From contig JAPFFF010000032.1 in the NCBI GenBank assembly GCA_039105265.1, forward strand, positions 310,001 to 374,000: a DNA stretch of 64,000 bases, written 5' to 3'. Shown piece after piece: positions 34,259 through 45,571 of the stretch. This DNA comes from Tritrichomonas musculus (lineage: Eukaryota; Parabasalia; Tritrichomonadida; Tritrichomonadidae). The notes beneath the pieces were generated by a model that made no database searches, was not told the DNA's origin, and saw only the letters and a program-made list of their open reading frames with translations. Made by a program: the position numbers and the translations under genes. Positions within the stretch are counted from its first letter, which is position 1; each line of letters opens with the position of its first letter.

Positions 34259-37200
34259 TTACTTGAATATTTCTATTTCTAAAGCGTGCTTAGACGACAA
34301 ATCACAAGGAATGATTTCATTTTCTAGATTTTCTTTTAAAATATCATCATAAATACTAATATAAATTTCATTTAAATAAATAATATAAAATATTATATTT
34401 ATTTTCAATCTTAGCACATGATAATAGAAGTTTAATTATTTCAATATCTCCCTGATTACTTGCAAAGGTTAACGTAGATTTATTAACATATATAGATATA
34501 ATTTTATAAAATAATTACAATGAAACGTAATAAAAAATATTGAAGTAAAATTGAGTTAAAAATAAATTTTTGGTAATTGAATTAAAAATTAATTTATGAA
34601 ATTGAATTTAAAAATATTTTGAAATTCGATGATAAATGATGTTTCAAATGAATGGAAGATTGATATCAAATCTTTCACATGATAATAAAAGTTTAACAAT
34701 TTCAACATTTTTTCTTTCAATTGCAATATGCAATGCTGATTCATGAATATAAAATATAATTTCATGAATATTGAATCGAAACTATATTAAATTGATTTAT
34801 AGAATTATATTGAAAATACTTTTATAATTTTATTTAAATTAAATATAAAATTTTATAAATTCACTCAATTAGAATATTATAAAAATATTCATTTGATAAT
34901 ACAATTAAAATAAATAATTAAAAATTGAATTAAAAATAAAATTTTTGAAATTGAATTAAAAAAAAATTTTGAAATTCGATGATAAATGATGTTTCAAATG
35001 AATGGAAGATTGATATCAAATCTTTCACATGATAATAAAAGTTTAACAATTTCAACATTTTTTCTTTCAATTGCAATATGCAATGCTGATTCATGAATAT
35101 AAAATATAATTTCATGAATATTGAATTGAAATTATATTGAATTGATTTTATAGAATTATATTAAAAATACTTTTATAATTTTATTTAAATTAAATATAAA
35201 ATTATATAAATTCACTCAATCAGAATATCATAAAAATATTCATTTGATAATATAATTAAAATAAATAATTAAAAATTGAATTAAAAATAAAATTTTTGAA
35301 ATTGAATTAAAAAATATTTTGAAATTCGATGATAAATGATATATCAAATGGATGATTGATTTATATCAAATCTTTCACATGATAATAAAAGTTTAACAAT
35401 TTCAACGTTTTCCTGTTGAACCGCAATATGTAATGCTGATTCATGAATATAAAATATAATTTCATGAATATTGAATTGAAATTATATTGAATTGATTTTA
35501 TAGAATTATATTGAAAATACTTTTATAATTTTATTTAAATTAAATATAAAATTTTATAAATTTACTCAACCAGAATTTTATAAAATATTCATTTGATAAT
35601 ATAATTAAAATAAATAATTAAAAATTGAATTAAAAATAAAATTTTTGAAATTGAATTAAAAAATATTTTGAAATTCGATGATAAATGATATATCAAATGG
35701 ATGATTGATTTATATCAAATCTTTCACATGATAATAAAAGTTTAACAATTTCAACGTTTTCCTGTTGAACCGCAATATGTAATGCTGATTCATGAATATA
35801 AAATATAATTTCATGAATATTGAATTGAAATTATATTGAATTGATTTTATAGAATTATATTGAAAATACTTTTATAATTTTATTTAAATTAAATATAAAA
35901 TTTTATAAATTCACTCAATCAGAATATCATAAAAATATTCATTTGATAATATAATTAAAATAAATAATTAAAAATTGAATTAAAAATAAATTTTTTGAAA
36001 TTGAATTAAAAAATATTTTGAAATTCGATGATAAATGATATATCAAATGGATGATTGATTTATATCAAATCTTTCACATGATAATAAAAGTTTAACAATT
36101 TCAACGTTTTTTCTATCAATTGCAGTATGTAATGCAGATTTATGAATAAATAACATAATTTCATAAATATAATAATATAATTTCATAAATATTGAATTAT
36201 AATTTCATTAATGAGAATAATATGGAATTGTATTATAATTTTTTTGGAATTTTATTGAATTTAAACTTAAAATATAATACAAAAAAAAATAATAATTCCA
36301 TAAAAATATATTTTGAATATCATTTAAACAAACAATATAAAATTGAATAAAAAATAAAATTTTTGAAATTGAATTAAATAAAGTATTTTGAAATTCGATG
36401 ATAAATGATGTTTCAAATGAATGGAAGATTGATATCAAATCTTTCACATGATAATAAAAGTTTAACAATTTCAACATTTTTTTCATCAATTGCAAAATGT
36501 AATGCTGATTTATGAATATAATAATATTACCTCATAAAATATTGAATTATAATTTCATTAAAATAAATGATTTCAAATATTATAATCATCAAATTTAAGA
36601 ACTTCATGAAATAGAAGTTAAAAAACATACTTAAATATTTCAAATTGAAACTTCATAAAATATATTACTTTTTTAAAACATAATTATAATAAAATTTTGA
36701 AATTGAATTAAATAAAGTATTTTGAAATTCGATGATAAATTATGTATCAAATGAATGGAAGATTGATATCAAATCTTTCACATGATAATAAAAGTTTAAC
36801 AATTTCAACATTTTTTCTTTCAATTGCAATATGTAATGCTGATTTATGAATATAAAATACAATTTCATAAATAAATTAATATAATTTCATTAAAATAAAT
36901 GATTTCAAATATTATAATCATCAAATTTAAGAACTTCATGAAATAGAAGTTAAAAAACATACTTAAATACTTCAAATTGAAACTTTATAAAATATATTAC
37001 TTTTTTAAAACATAATTATAATAAAATTTTGAAATTGAATTAAATAAAGTATTTTGAAATTCGATGATAAATTATGTATCAAATGAATGGAAGATTGATA
37101 TCAAATCTTTCACATGATAATAAAAGTTTAACAATTTCAACATTTTTTTCATCAATTGCAACATGTAATACTGATTTATGAATATAAAATACAATTTCAT

Positions 37201-38562
37201 AAATAAATTAATATAATTTCATAAATATTGAATTACAATTTTATTAAAATAAATAATACTAAATTTTATCATTAATTTAAATTATTTAAATTTCATTGAA
37301 TATGTAAAAAAAATGCCATCAAAAATAATTTGTTAAAAATGATGTAAAAGCATTCATTTGAAAATATAATTTTAATATAATACTCTAAATTGAATAAAAA
37401 AATGATTTGAAATGGTATGATAAATGATATATCAAATGAATGATTGATTTATATCAAATCTTTCACATGATAATAAAAGTTTAACAATTTCAACGTTTTC
37501 CTGTTGAACCGCAATATGTAATGCTGATTTATGAATATAAAATATAATTTCATAAATATTGAATTATAATTTCATTAATGAGAATAATATGGAATTGTAT
37601 TATAATTTTTTTGGAATTTTATTAAATTTAAAAGCTAAAAATATAATACAAAAAAAAATAATAATTCCATAAAAATATATTTTGAATATCATTTAAACAA
37701 ACAATTTAAAATTGAATTAAATAAAAAACTTTGAAATTCGATGACAAATGATATATCAAATGGATGATTGATTTATATCAAATCTTTCACATGATAATAA
37801 AAGTTTAACAATTTCAAAATTTTTTTTTTCAATGGCAATATGTAATGCTGATTTATGAATATAAAATATAATTTCATAAATATTGAATTATAATTTCATT
37901 AATGAGAATAATATAGAATTGTATTATAATTTTTTTGGAATCTTATTAAATTTAAAAGCTAAAAATATAATACAAAAAAAAAAAATAATAATTCCATAAA
38001 AATATATTTTGAATATCATTTAAACAAACAATTTAAAATTGAATTAAATATAAAATTTTTAAAATTGAATTAAAAAAAAAATTTGAAATTCGATGATAAA
38101 TGATATATCAAATGGATGATTGATTTATATCAAATCTTTCACATGATAATAAAAGTTTAACAATTTCAACGTTTTCCTGTTGAACCGCAATATGTAATGC
38201 TGATTTATGAATATATAATATAACCTCATAAATGTTGAATTGAAATTATATTGAATTGATTTTATAGAATTATATTGAAAATACTTTTATAATTTTATTT
38301 AAATTAAATATAAAATTTTATAAATTCACTCAATCAGAATATCATAAAAATATTCATTTGATAATATAATTAAAATAAATAATTAAAAATTGAATTAAAA
38401 ATAAAATTTTTGAAATTGAATTAAAAAATATTTTGAAATTCGATGATAAATGATATATCAAATGGATGATTGATTTATATCAAATCTTTCACATGATAAT
38501 AAAAGTTTAACAATTCCAACGTTTTCCTGTTGAACCGCAATATGTAATGCTGATTTATGAAT
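34259..38562 (-). other. Ankyrin exon array with about 245-bp spacers, left copy (gene D, 3' part)
   Basis: Twelve units of about 350 bp plus one diverged unit and a terminal exon. Each unit holds a 102-bp segment encoding one 34-residue ankyrin repeat (SALHIAIERKNVEIVKLLL or SALHIAVQQENVEIVKLLL, then SCERFDIN). Variation sits at the exposed positions (I/V/F/T, E/D/Q, R/Q/E), and no repeat segment has a frameshift. The rest of each unit is AT-rich with stops. Units are found by the CATGATAATAAAAG motif near 34674, 35025, 35374, 35725, 36075, 36445, 36778, 37110, 37461, 37786, 38139 and 38488. The diverged repeat near 34416 reads STLTFASNQGDIEIIKLLL. The last exon ends SSKHALEIEIFK with a stop at 34259-34261. 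Confidence 0.65.
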
Positions 38563-38695
38563 TTATAATATAACCTCATAAATGTTGAATTGAAATTCCA
38601 TGAAATTTTATTCTCTGAACGGAGTTAAGATATTAAAATTAAAAAATATATATATGAAGTAATTTAAAATTCCATGAAATTATTATTAAAATGTA

Positions 38696-39805
38696 TACCA
38701 TTTTTAAATTAATCAGACTCTCTTTAGTATCTAAAAAAATTTGAACAAGATAATGATAATTGAACTGACAAAAATAGCAAAACGAATGGAATTTATCGAT
38801 GAATTCAGGGTAGATATAGGTAAAATTGTGGTATTTGATGCTTTTAAAAAAAGATTTTTCTTTTAAAACATCGGTATTTTGGTTTTGATTAGAATCATAT
38901 ATATAATTGCTATAAAAGTAGTCAGCAAATTGATTATGATGACATTTTATCGATTCATCGAAGCACATGAAATAATATTCCATTGTTTTCTCATTTATAT
39001 TTGACTCTTGTAAAAAATCAATAATTTCAGGGTTGTTACTATGAATTGCTGTTTGAATTATTGATGGTTTACAAATTGCTTTATTTTTATATAAATATTT
39101 GAAAATTTGAGTAGAGCCAAAAAATGCTGCGTATTCAATCAATGACACTTCGTTCCTGAGTAGAAGTAAATTTGTTTCATAAATGGAATCTGGAATGTTA
39201 TCATTTATTTTTATTTTTCCTTTATTAATTGAAATTATTAGTTCTTCAATTGAATCTTCTCGAATTATCTTACAAATTGTATCATCATTCTCTCCAGATT
39301 TTCTTTTATCATAAAAGTTTGGATCTGTAACTTCTGGAGATTCTTGATATTCATAATGAAAATCAACTTTTTTTAGTTCTGGTGAAAAATATTCTGGATA
39401 TTTTTGCAAAATGCCAATACCATTGGTTATCTTTTCGAAAACTATTTGGTCAATGATCAATATATTTTGTTGAATTAAGAATAGAAGAATTATTTTATTA
39501 CTTTTGAAAATTTCGAAAATCATTTCATTATCAAAATATTTTTTAATTGAATCTTTGAAAAATAACAAGATTTGCTTGATTTTATCAAAAAACATTGGTT
39601 CACGGAAATGATTATCTATAATCGAAACCAGAATGTTGAAAATCATTTCAAGATATTGTTTTTTATCTTTATTTTTCTTTTCTTTGAATAAATCACAAAG
39701 ATTCATGAACTTTTCTTCTATTTCATTCACATTACAATCAATGAATTCAAGAATTCGCTGTTGATATTCTTTCATCTCTTTTAAGTATTCATTTACTTCA
39801 GTCAT
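38696..39805 (-). CDS. DUF3447/ankyrin-type exon, left copy (gene D, 5' part)
   Basis: ATG at 39803-39805 (MTEVNEYLKEM). About 370 residues follow the DUF3447 layout (KSGENDDTICKIIREDSIEEL, LIEYAAFFGSTQIFKYL, SIIQTAIHSNNPEIIDFL, SIKCHHNQFADYFY). The exon ends in the loop of an ankyrin repeat (LVQIFLDTKESLIN) next to GTATAC, the only place in gene D that looks like a usual trichomonad 5' splice site. About 133 bp later the ankyrin exon array starts. It is inferred to be the first exon of one long ankyrin protein of about 14 repeats. Confidence 0.8.
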
Positions 39806-40359
39806 TAGCAATATAGAGCAAAAAAAAATATAAAATTATATACTGAAATTTCAATGTTCGATTATTTTTAAATTTCAAAGAGTGCTTTTTAACCCGGAGA
39901 AATTTTTTTTGATTTATCTTTGAATATATCAACATTTATGTAAATAAAAAACAATAAAAGATTGAAATATATATGACTAAATTTTTTTAAAAAAATATAC
40001 TTATTTAATTATTTGATTTATGTCAATATTCTGATATTATCAATATTATCTAGTTATAAGATTTTTTTGAATTAAGAAATTGAAATTATTCAATATTTTA
40101 TATAAATAATTATAAAAGGCATTTATAATTTATCTCAAAAAATAATTGGTGATTTATTAAGACTCTTATTTAAGATTAAATTATTTGTTAGAAACTTACG
40201 GTGATGATATAAATAATATATAAAAAAAAGAGATTTTATTTGATCAAAAAGAGCAAAAAAATTCATAACTTCAAGCTTATTTATATCCAAAAACAAATCA
40301 TAAAACCAAATTTTTTTAGCTTTAAATTGATGAATAAATTTAAGCTTTCTTATTCACAT
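39806..40359. other. Intergenic, nothing recognised
   Basis: AT-rich stretch upstream of gene D. No gene or clear promoter box was identified. The same sequence is present at 53486-54039. Confidence 0.5.
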
Positions 40360-40600
40360 CCAAAGCAAAAACGATTTCAGCATCTCTTATCGCATTATCT
40401 TTTCCAATTACTCTTCTACATCTGTGATGAAACCTGAATAAAGTGTTCTTTCATCTTTATCTACTATATTATCAAATTTGAGAACCTAAAAACTTTCCAT
40501 TTATATGGCCAAATTTATTTAACTAAACTAATGATTGAAAAATGGTACAGATTGCTAATTTATGAAAACCAAATCATAAATTGTGAAATGTTGGTACTAA
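40360..40600 (-). pseudogene. Probable viperin pseudogene fragment, left copy
   Basis: The sequence matches part of the viperin-type gene at 18.8-19.0 kb on the same strand. Shared stretches include CTAAAAACTTTCCAT (the WKVFR region), TTTCATCTTTATC/GTTCATCTTTATC (the KDERT region) and ATCWGTGATGAA (the TDDE region), in the right order and spacing. Stops and indels break the frame. It covers only the middle third of the gene. Confidence 0.6.
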
Positions 40601-40794
40601 ATATCATGAAGAATGAACAGTTTTGAACCAAAAGATAAATTAATAAAATTGAAATGATGTTTATTAGAAGAACAGATTTGAATACTAGATAAGGTTATTT
40701 TATCGATAAATCTGATACATTCAAGAAGATCAACGAAGCAGTTTTGAATGCAATCATTCTTTTGCTTTGCTCTGTTTTGAGTTGATTGGCTCAT
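40597..40794 (-). CDS. Small hypothetical ORF, left copy
   Basis: 65 residues from a true ATG with a plausible start (MSQSTQNRAKQKNDCIQNCF) but a less convincing end. Cys-rich in the middle. It could be the first exon or a fragment of a gene; no family is recognised. It is repeated at 54277-54474. Confidence 0.25.
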   Translation of the reverse strand: MSQSTQNRAKQKNDCIQNCFVDLLECIRFIDKITLSSIQICSSNKHHFNFINLSFGSKLFILHDI

Positions 40795-40799
40795 TACTA

Positions 40800-41281
40800 G
40801 ATTTATAAAGCCTAAAAATTTAAAAAAAAATACTTCTTGCAGATATTATAGCAGTGCTTGTTATCGATGAGGCCGTTTATTGTGTATCAAAGATTTATTT
40901 ATAACAGATATTATCAATACTATTTGGTTTGATACTCGATATTCATCGATATGTACATTAAGCAAAACCGCTACTAAATGGTTATTATAGGCGGGTTTTG
41001 GTTAGATGAGAAATAATAATAATAATAATAAAATTCTTAACGTCAATTGTGGAAAACTTTGTGAATGTCATCGATGAAGGTCAGGGATGGGGTCATTGGT
41101 AAACTTTTTGAATGAAAATGATTGATTGAGGTGTTTTGAGTCCAAAAATGATCAAATTTAGGTCCGTTTTGGCATCTCGTGTGCATGAAAAAGAGTATGT
41201 GAAAAATGATGGGGCTGCTGGTGATATACAAAATCGCCCCAGAGACACTCAAATTCAGGGTTTTCATGAGGTTCTTCTTTA
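40800..41281. other. Upstream region of the GH89 gene
   Basis: Holds an (ATA)n microsatellite at about 41010-41031 and a GC-richer 200 bp just before the GH89 start. An in-frame TGA lies a few codons before the ATG. No signal peptide exon was found here. Confidence 0.5.
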
Positions 41282-43270
41282 ATGATATGGAATCGTTTCT
41301 ACAAATTTATGAAAAATCATGAATATGGAATCGTCACTTGGTCAGGCAAGCAAATTCAATGGCCAGAAACCATTCCAGACACAGATTTATATCGGCAAGA
41401 ATCACCAGTAAAGTACCATTACAACTACAATGTTGTTACATTCGGTTACACGATGCCATTTTATGATTGGGAAAAATGGCGCCAAGAAATTGACTGGATG
41501 GCCCTGCATGGCTTTGACCTGCCGTTATCGTATGCAGGATTTGAAGCAATTGCAACTCGAGTTTGGAAAAATCTAGCATTAACACAGGAAGAGATTGACA
41601 ACTTTTATGTTGGACCAGCTTTTTTACCATGGCAAAGAATGGGCAATTTTATTCACCATGACGGCACCATAACGGCCGAATACAACTTGAAACAAGTCTC
41701 ACCTCAGCACAACATTTTGAATGCATTGAGAGAATTAGGAATGACGCCAATTTGCCCTGCTTTTGCAGGATTTGTTCCACGTGGGATTCTGCGTTTGTAT
41801 CCGAACATAAAACACTACAATCTTTCGTGGAACGATTTTCCAGACGAGAACAAAGCGACTCTTCTGTCGCCTGAGGAAGATCTATTTATGAAAATTGGCG
41901 GAATGTTTATCGAGGAATATGAAAGAGAATTTGGCACTCAGCAATTTTATATCGCTGACACTTTCAATGAGATGATTATCCCTTCAACAGAAGACCGTTA
42001 TTCATGGCTGGCAACGATGGGTGAAAGGCTTTACAAGTCGATAACAAACGTCAATCAGAATGCTATTTGGGTCATTCAAGGATGGATGTTTTCTAACCAA
42101 CGTGATCAATGGGATAAAGAAAGTGTATCGTCATTTTTGTCACTCGTGCCTGATGAAGGAATGTTGATTCTTGACATGGCAACTGATTACAATAAATTCA
42201 TTTACCAAAACGAATTCAATTGGGATTATTACGACGGTTTTTACGGGAAAATGTGGGTGTATTCAGTCATTCCAAATAAGGGAGGAAAATCATTATTCAC
42301 TGGCGTTTTGGATTATTATTGTAATGGACACTTGACTGCTTTAAATGACTCTAAAAAAGGAAATTTAATTGGAATTGGAATGGCGCCAGAAGGATTTGAA
42401 AACAATGAAATGCTGTATGAAATATATACGGATGTTTTTTGGAGTTCAAAAGAAGAAAGCATTCATGATTTGCTTAGAAATTACGCTATGAATCGTTATC
42501 GTTCATACCCTAAAGAAATTGAAAAATCTTGGAATTTGCTCCTCAAAACAGCCTATAGTAAGCTGGTTGATTATCCTCGTTATAATTGGCAAATGAGTCC
42601 TGGAACAGAGAGAGGAACAGCTTGTCTTGATGATGAATTTGAACAAAGTTGTCGTTTGTGGGTTTTGGCAATGAACGAAAATCCTAGCCTTTCAAAAAGT
42701 GAGCTTTATCTAAACGACATAATTGAAGCAAGTTGCCATCTTGCAGGAATCAAATTGGAGAAGCTTTGTAAAGGAATGATTGATGCATTTAATGAAAATG
42801 TTAAATCAAAAGCTTCTCTTTATTTTTCATATTTTACTTCATTGATTCAAATGATGGACAGTGTATTAGAAGCTCATAAACATTTCAGACTCGAAGAGTG
42901 GCTCGAATATGCTGAAAAAATGGCAGATAAAAATCATGAATTGAAAAGGCATTACATCGAAGGTGGAAGATATTTGTTGACAGTGTGGGCTGAAGAAGCA
43001 ACAATTAGACTCAACGATTACGCTGCAAGGCTGTGGGGAGGCTTATTGAGACATTATTATTTCCGTAGATGGGAAATTTGGTTTAATGGAAAAATGGATG
43101 GAAAAGACCAGAAAACAATAAATGACGATGTTCGCCAGTTTGAAATTGGCTGGAGAAATCTTCCTTATTTATCAAGATTCCCTGTTCCAAATGATGTTGC
43201 TAAGGCTTGCAAAGATCTTGTAACTTTTTCTGATAGTATTAATCTTTCTAATTGGGAATGGAATGAATAA
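41282..43270 (+). CDS. Alpha-N-acetylglucosaminidase, GH89 (NAGLU-like), left copy
   Basis: 662 residues aligned by eye with human NAGLU over the catalytic (TIM barrel) and C-terminal helical domains: EIDWMALHGFDLPLSYAG, GPAFLPWQRMGN, GMTPICPAFAG, WVIQGWMF, LWGGLLRHYYFRRWEIW. The catalytic glutamates are present: YIADTFNEM (about Glu229) and GMAPEG (about Glu370). GH89 enzymes release terminal alpha-GlcNAc from heparan sulfate and mucin O-glycans. The N-terminal beta domain and signal peptide are missing, and the ORF starts at the GIVTWSG strand. A 5' exon, a start further upstream or truncation are all possible. The stop merges with TAAA. The encoded protein is identical in the right copy. 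Confidence 0.9.
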   Translation: MIWNRFYKFMKNHEYGIVTWSGKQIQWPETIPDTDLYRQESPVKYHYNYNVVTFGYTMPFYDWEKWRQEIDWMALHGFDLPLSYAGFEAIATRVWKNLALTQEEIDNFYVGPAFLPWQRMGNFIHHDGTITAEYNLKQVSPQHNILNALRELGMTPICPAFAGFVPRGILRLYPNIKHYNLSWNDFPDENKATLLSPEEDLFMKIGGMFIEEYEREFGTQQFYIADTFNEMIIPSTEDRYSWLATMGERLYKSITNVNQNAIWVIQGWMFSNQRDQWDKESVSSFLSLVPDEGMLILDMATDYNKFIYQNEFNWDYYDGFYGKMWVYSVIPNKGGKSLFTGVLDYYCNGHLTALNDSKKGNLIGIGMAPEGFENNEMLYEIYTDVFWSSKEESIHDLLRNYAMNRYRSYPKEIEKSWNLLLKTAYSKLVDYPRYNWQMSPGTERGTACLDDEFEQSCRLWVLAMNENPSLSKSELYLNDIIEASCHLAGIKLEKLCKGMIDAFNENVKSKASLYFSYFTSLIQMMDSVLEAHKHFRLEEWLEYAEKMADKNHELKRHYIEGGRYLLTVWAEEATIRLNDYAARLWGGLLRHYYFRRWEIWFNGKMDGKDQKTINDDVRQFEIGWRNLPYLSRFPVPNDVAKACKDLVTFSDSINLSNWEWNE

Positions 43271-43628
43271 AACTAATTAGTTTGTTACAAAATCTATTAA
43301 GTCTATTTTTATTTATTTTAACAAATCATTAAATTAAAATAATTCTTTCAATATTATCATTTAATAGAATTTATTGGTTGATTTGGTCAGTGTTAAACGG
43401 TTAGAGAAAATATTCTATTTAATGTAACCAATAATAGAAAAAAAAATTCAGTTATCGAAATATACATTTGTTTACTCAATTAAAGATTTACAGAAAAAAA
43501 TTTTTTTTCAAAATAAGATATGTCTATTGTTTTGATTTTTAGAGATTTTATGTAAAATTAAATCTTGATGTTAAATGAATATTATATAACAAAAAGTGTT
43601 TTTATAAAAATGCGATTTTTTTAAATTA
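43271..43628. other. Convergent intergenic region
   Basis: 358 bp between two converging genes, AT-rich, no features beyond the TAAA overlapping the GH89 stop. Confidence 0.5.
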
Positions 43629-45311
43629 TTAGTTCAAAGGAATTGGTCCTTCAAAGTAATAACCGAAAATATCAAAGTTATTCAATTTTAATTCAAAATT
43701 ATTTTGAGAATTTTTACCAGTATGAACAATCCTTATGAATTTAATCCTTGGACTCAATTCGTTAAATACTCTAACAATATTCACTTCATCTTTGCCTTTA
43801 TCTTCAGTTTTGTATAAAGTTTTCCATAAATGTTCTTCTTTATTTTTATCATCAGTCGCTATAATTTTGTAATGGAGAGTTTTGAAGGTTTCAGTCTTAC
43901 GAAGCTTGAATCCAGTTAAAATAGTATATCCTTTTGTTAGTTCAATTTGAAGCCATGAAAAAGCTACATTATTTGTCGTAATCCAATGATTAGAATTATC
44001 TTTCAGATAAAAATAATTTGTGTCATAATGCGAAGCTTTGAGGAAAACTCCGCATTTATGACGATCGTGATTATGTGATTCAAGAAGAGACTGGAAAATT
44101 GCATTATTATCAGGCGTAATTAATTCAATTCCATTTAATTTAAAACAATGGATTTTACCATCATTATCACCTTGAAACATAAAATCAAGTGATTTGATTT
44201 TAGATGTTTTGTTTAAATTTATTTCTTGACAATTTTTTGATTCAAATTGATAATCATACAAATCTTCACCAATTTTGAATGAAACAGATTTTGGATAATC
44301 ATTATTAGGAGTGTAAAAAAAAATTTTCTTTATAACTGCTTCTTTTTCAAGTTCAATATGCAAGGAAGATGGTTCGTTTTTTTGACAATAACGAAAACGA
44401 AAAGGGCATTGCTCTTGATGACATAATAAATCGTAAACATCATTTGTTGAAACCGAAGCAATAAAATTTGGATCAAATTTATTTTGATTAGAAGCTAAGA
44501 AAGAAATTATTCCTCCTGATTCATTGCTTAATGTAAAGTATTCATGATGGTTGTTCTTCTTTTGTTTCATAATAATTTGAAACAATGCTTTTGAATCAAT
44601 CATTTTAAAATCAAAGTTGTCTTCATCTAAATTTAAAAGCTCATTAATAAATCGATCATCTTCACTTTCAAAATTAATTAATGAAAATAAAACAGATGCC
44701 TCTTTACCATTTTTTTTTTAACACGAAAACAAAAACTTATAAATCAACTCTTTTTTGGTTGAATCCAACAAATTTTGTTCAATGAACTTTTTTAGTATTT
44801 TATATAGAAAATGAACCGGAAGGGAAAGAAGCTCTTCTTCTTCTATAAAATCATTCAAATTGGATACAAGCGCATCTTCTTCATTATGAATATCAATATT
44901 GAAAATTGATTCATCAGTTGTTGAATATTGATTTATAAAAGAGATCGTTTTTAATAAAAGACGTCTGTCATTTTCTTTCATATAATTTGTTGTCAATTCA
45001 GTCAATCGGGGAACTGAATATATAAATGAAAGACAATGAAGTGGATAAACGTTTGAATCGTTGATTTGAAAAGGTTCATTTTGACAGCATAAAAGAAAAG
45101 ATTGCATTACTTGATTGTCAATATTAAATTTTTGCTTTTTTATTTCGATTACTTTAAAATTCTCATATTGTTTGCGATTATCATAAAAATAATTAGAATT
45201 TTTGATTATTAAATCAAAATCGATTTTATAAAGTTGATCTTCATATTTAATCATTTTTTCATTTACAAGAAGAGGTTTGATTTGATGATAATCTTGCTTT
45301 ATGTCGTTCAT
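43629..45311 (-). pseudogene. BTB-like / F5-8C protein gene with a nonsense codon, left copy
   Basis: This is the same gene as 57309-58991 but split by one stop. Codon 198 is TTA (Leu) in the right copy and TAA here, with an adjacent His-to-Asn change and no length difference. The rest of the frame stays open to 43629. The first 197 residues (BTB-like) could still be made. Other differences are few (for example ELIT/ELFT and PDNN/PENN), so the break is recent. Confidence 0.85.
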
Positions 45312-45384
45312 TTTTATTTTGTTAAAAAAGAACTCAATATTTTGTATTAAAGCACTGAAAATTTTTAACCGTTATATGCATTTA

Positions 45385-45499
45385 TCGGGTGGTGAAAAAG
45401 TTCGTGCGATTTGTAAAACTCACTGAATATCAAATGAAATTATTAATTTATTATATATAAATAAACTATATGAAGTATATAATATGTTAGTAAATTATA
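45385..45499. other. Filler between the two duplication units
   Basis: 115 bp absent from both unit ends; it starts TCGGGTGGTGAAAAAG and then turns AT-rich. It may have been added at the joining event or be a trace of older sequence. Confidence 0.7.
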
Positions 45500-45571
45500 A
45501 AGTAAGAATTCAAAATAATAATTCTATTAAATGATATATTTATATCAAAATATTATAATAAAATGAATGGT

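Larger units (their letters stand above)
31823..45384. repeat. Left unit of 13.56-kb tandem segmental duplication
   Basis: This unit aligns with 45500-59064 at an offset of 13677 bp at the left end, 13678 in the middle and 13680 from about 36 kb onward. Homology begins at AGTAAGAATTC, inside the interval between gene C's two exons, and ends at GTTATATGCATTTA. Differences are sparse and cluster near both ends; the core with the ankyrin array and GH89 gene is almost identical. The differences argue against a simple assembly error. Confidence 0.9.

Noticed and set aside
36208-36495. 95-residue ORF (and 61-residue ORFs near 34930 and 48608) as separate small genes
   Set aside because: They are single ankyrin exons read through into spacer, with low-complexity tails.
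34416-38560. Regular ~350-bp array as a CRISPR or centromeric satellite
   Set aside because: The conserved part of each unit encodes an in-frame ankyrin repeat with variation at exposed positions, and the period is far too long for CRISPR.
41043-41267. Minus ORF upstream of GH89
   Set aside because: No true composition or homology, repeated only because it lies in the duplicated block.
41436-41630. Minus ORF inside GH89
   Set aside because: Shadow of the GH89 coding frame.
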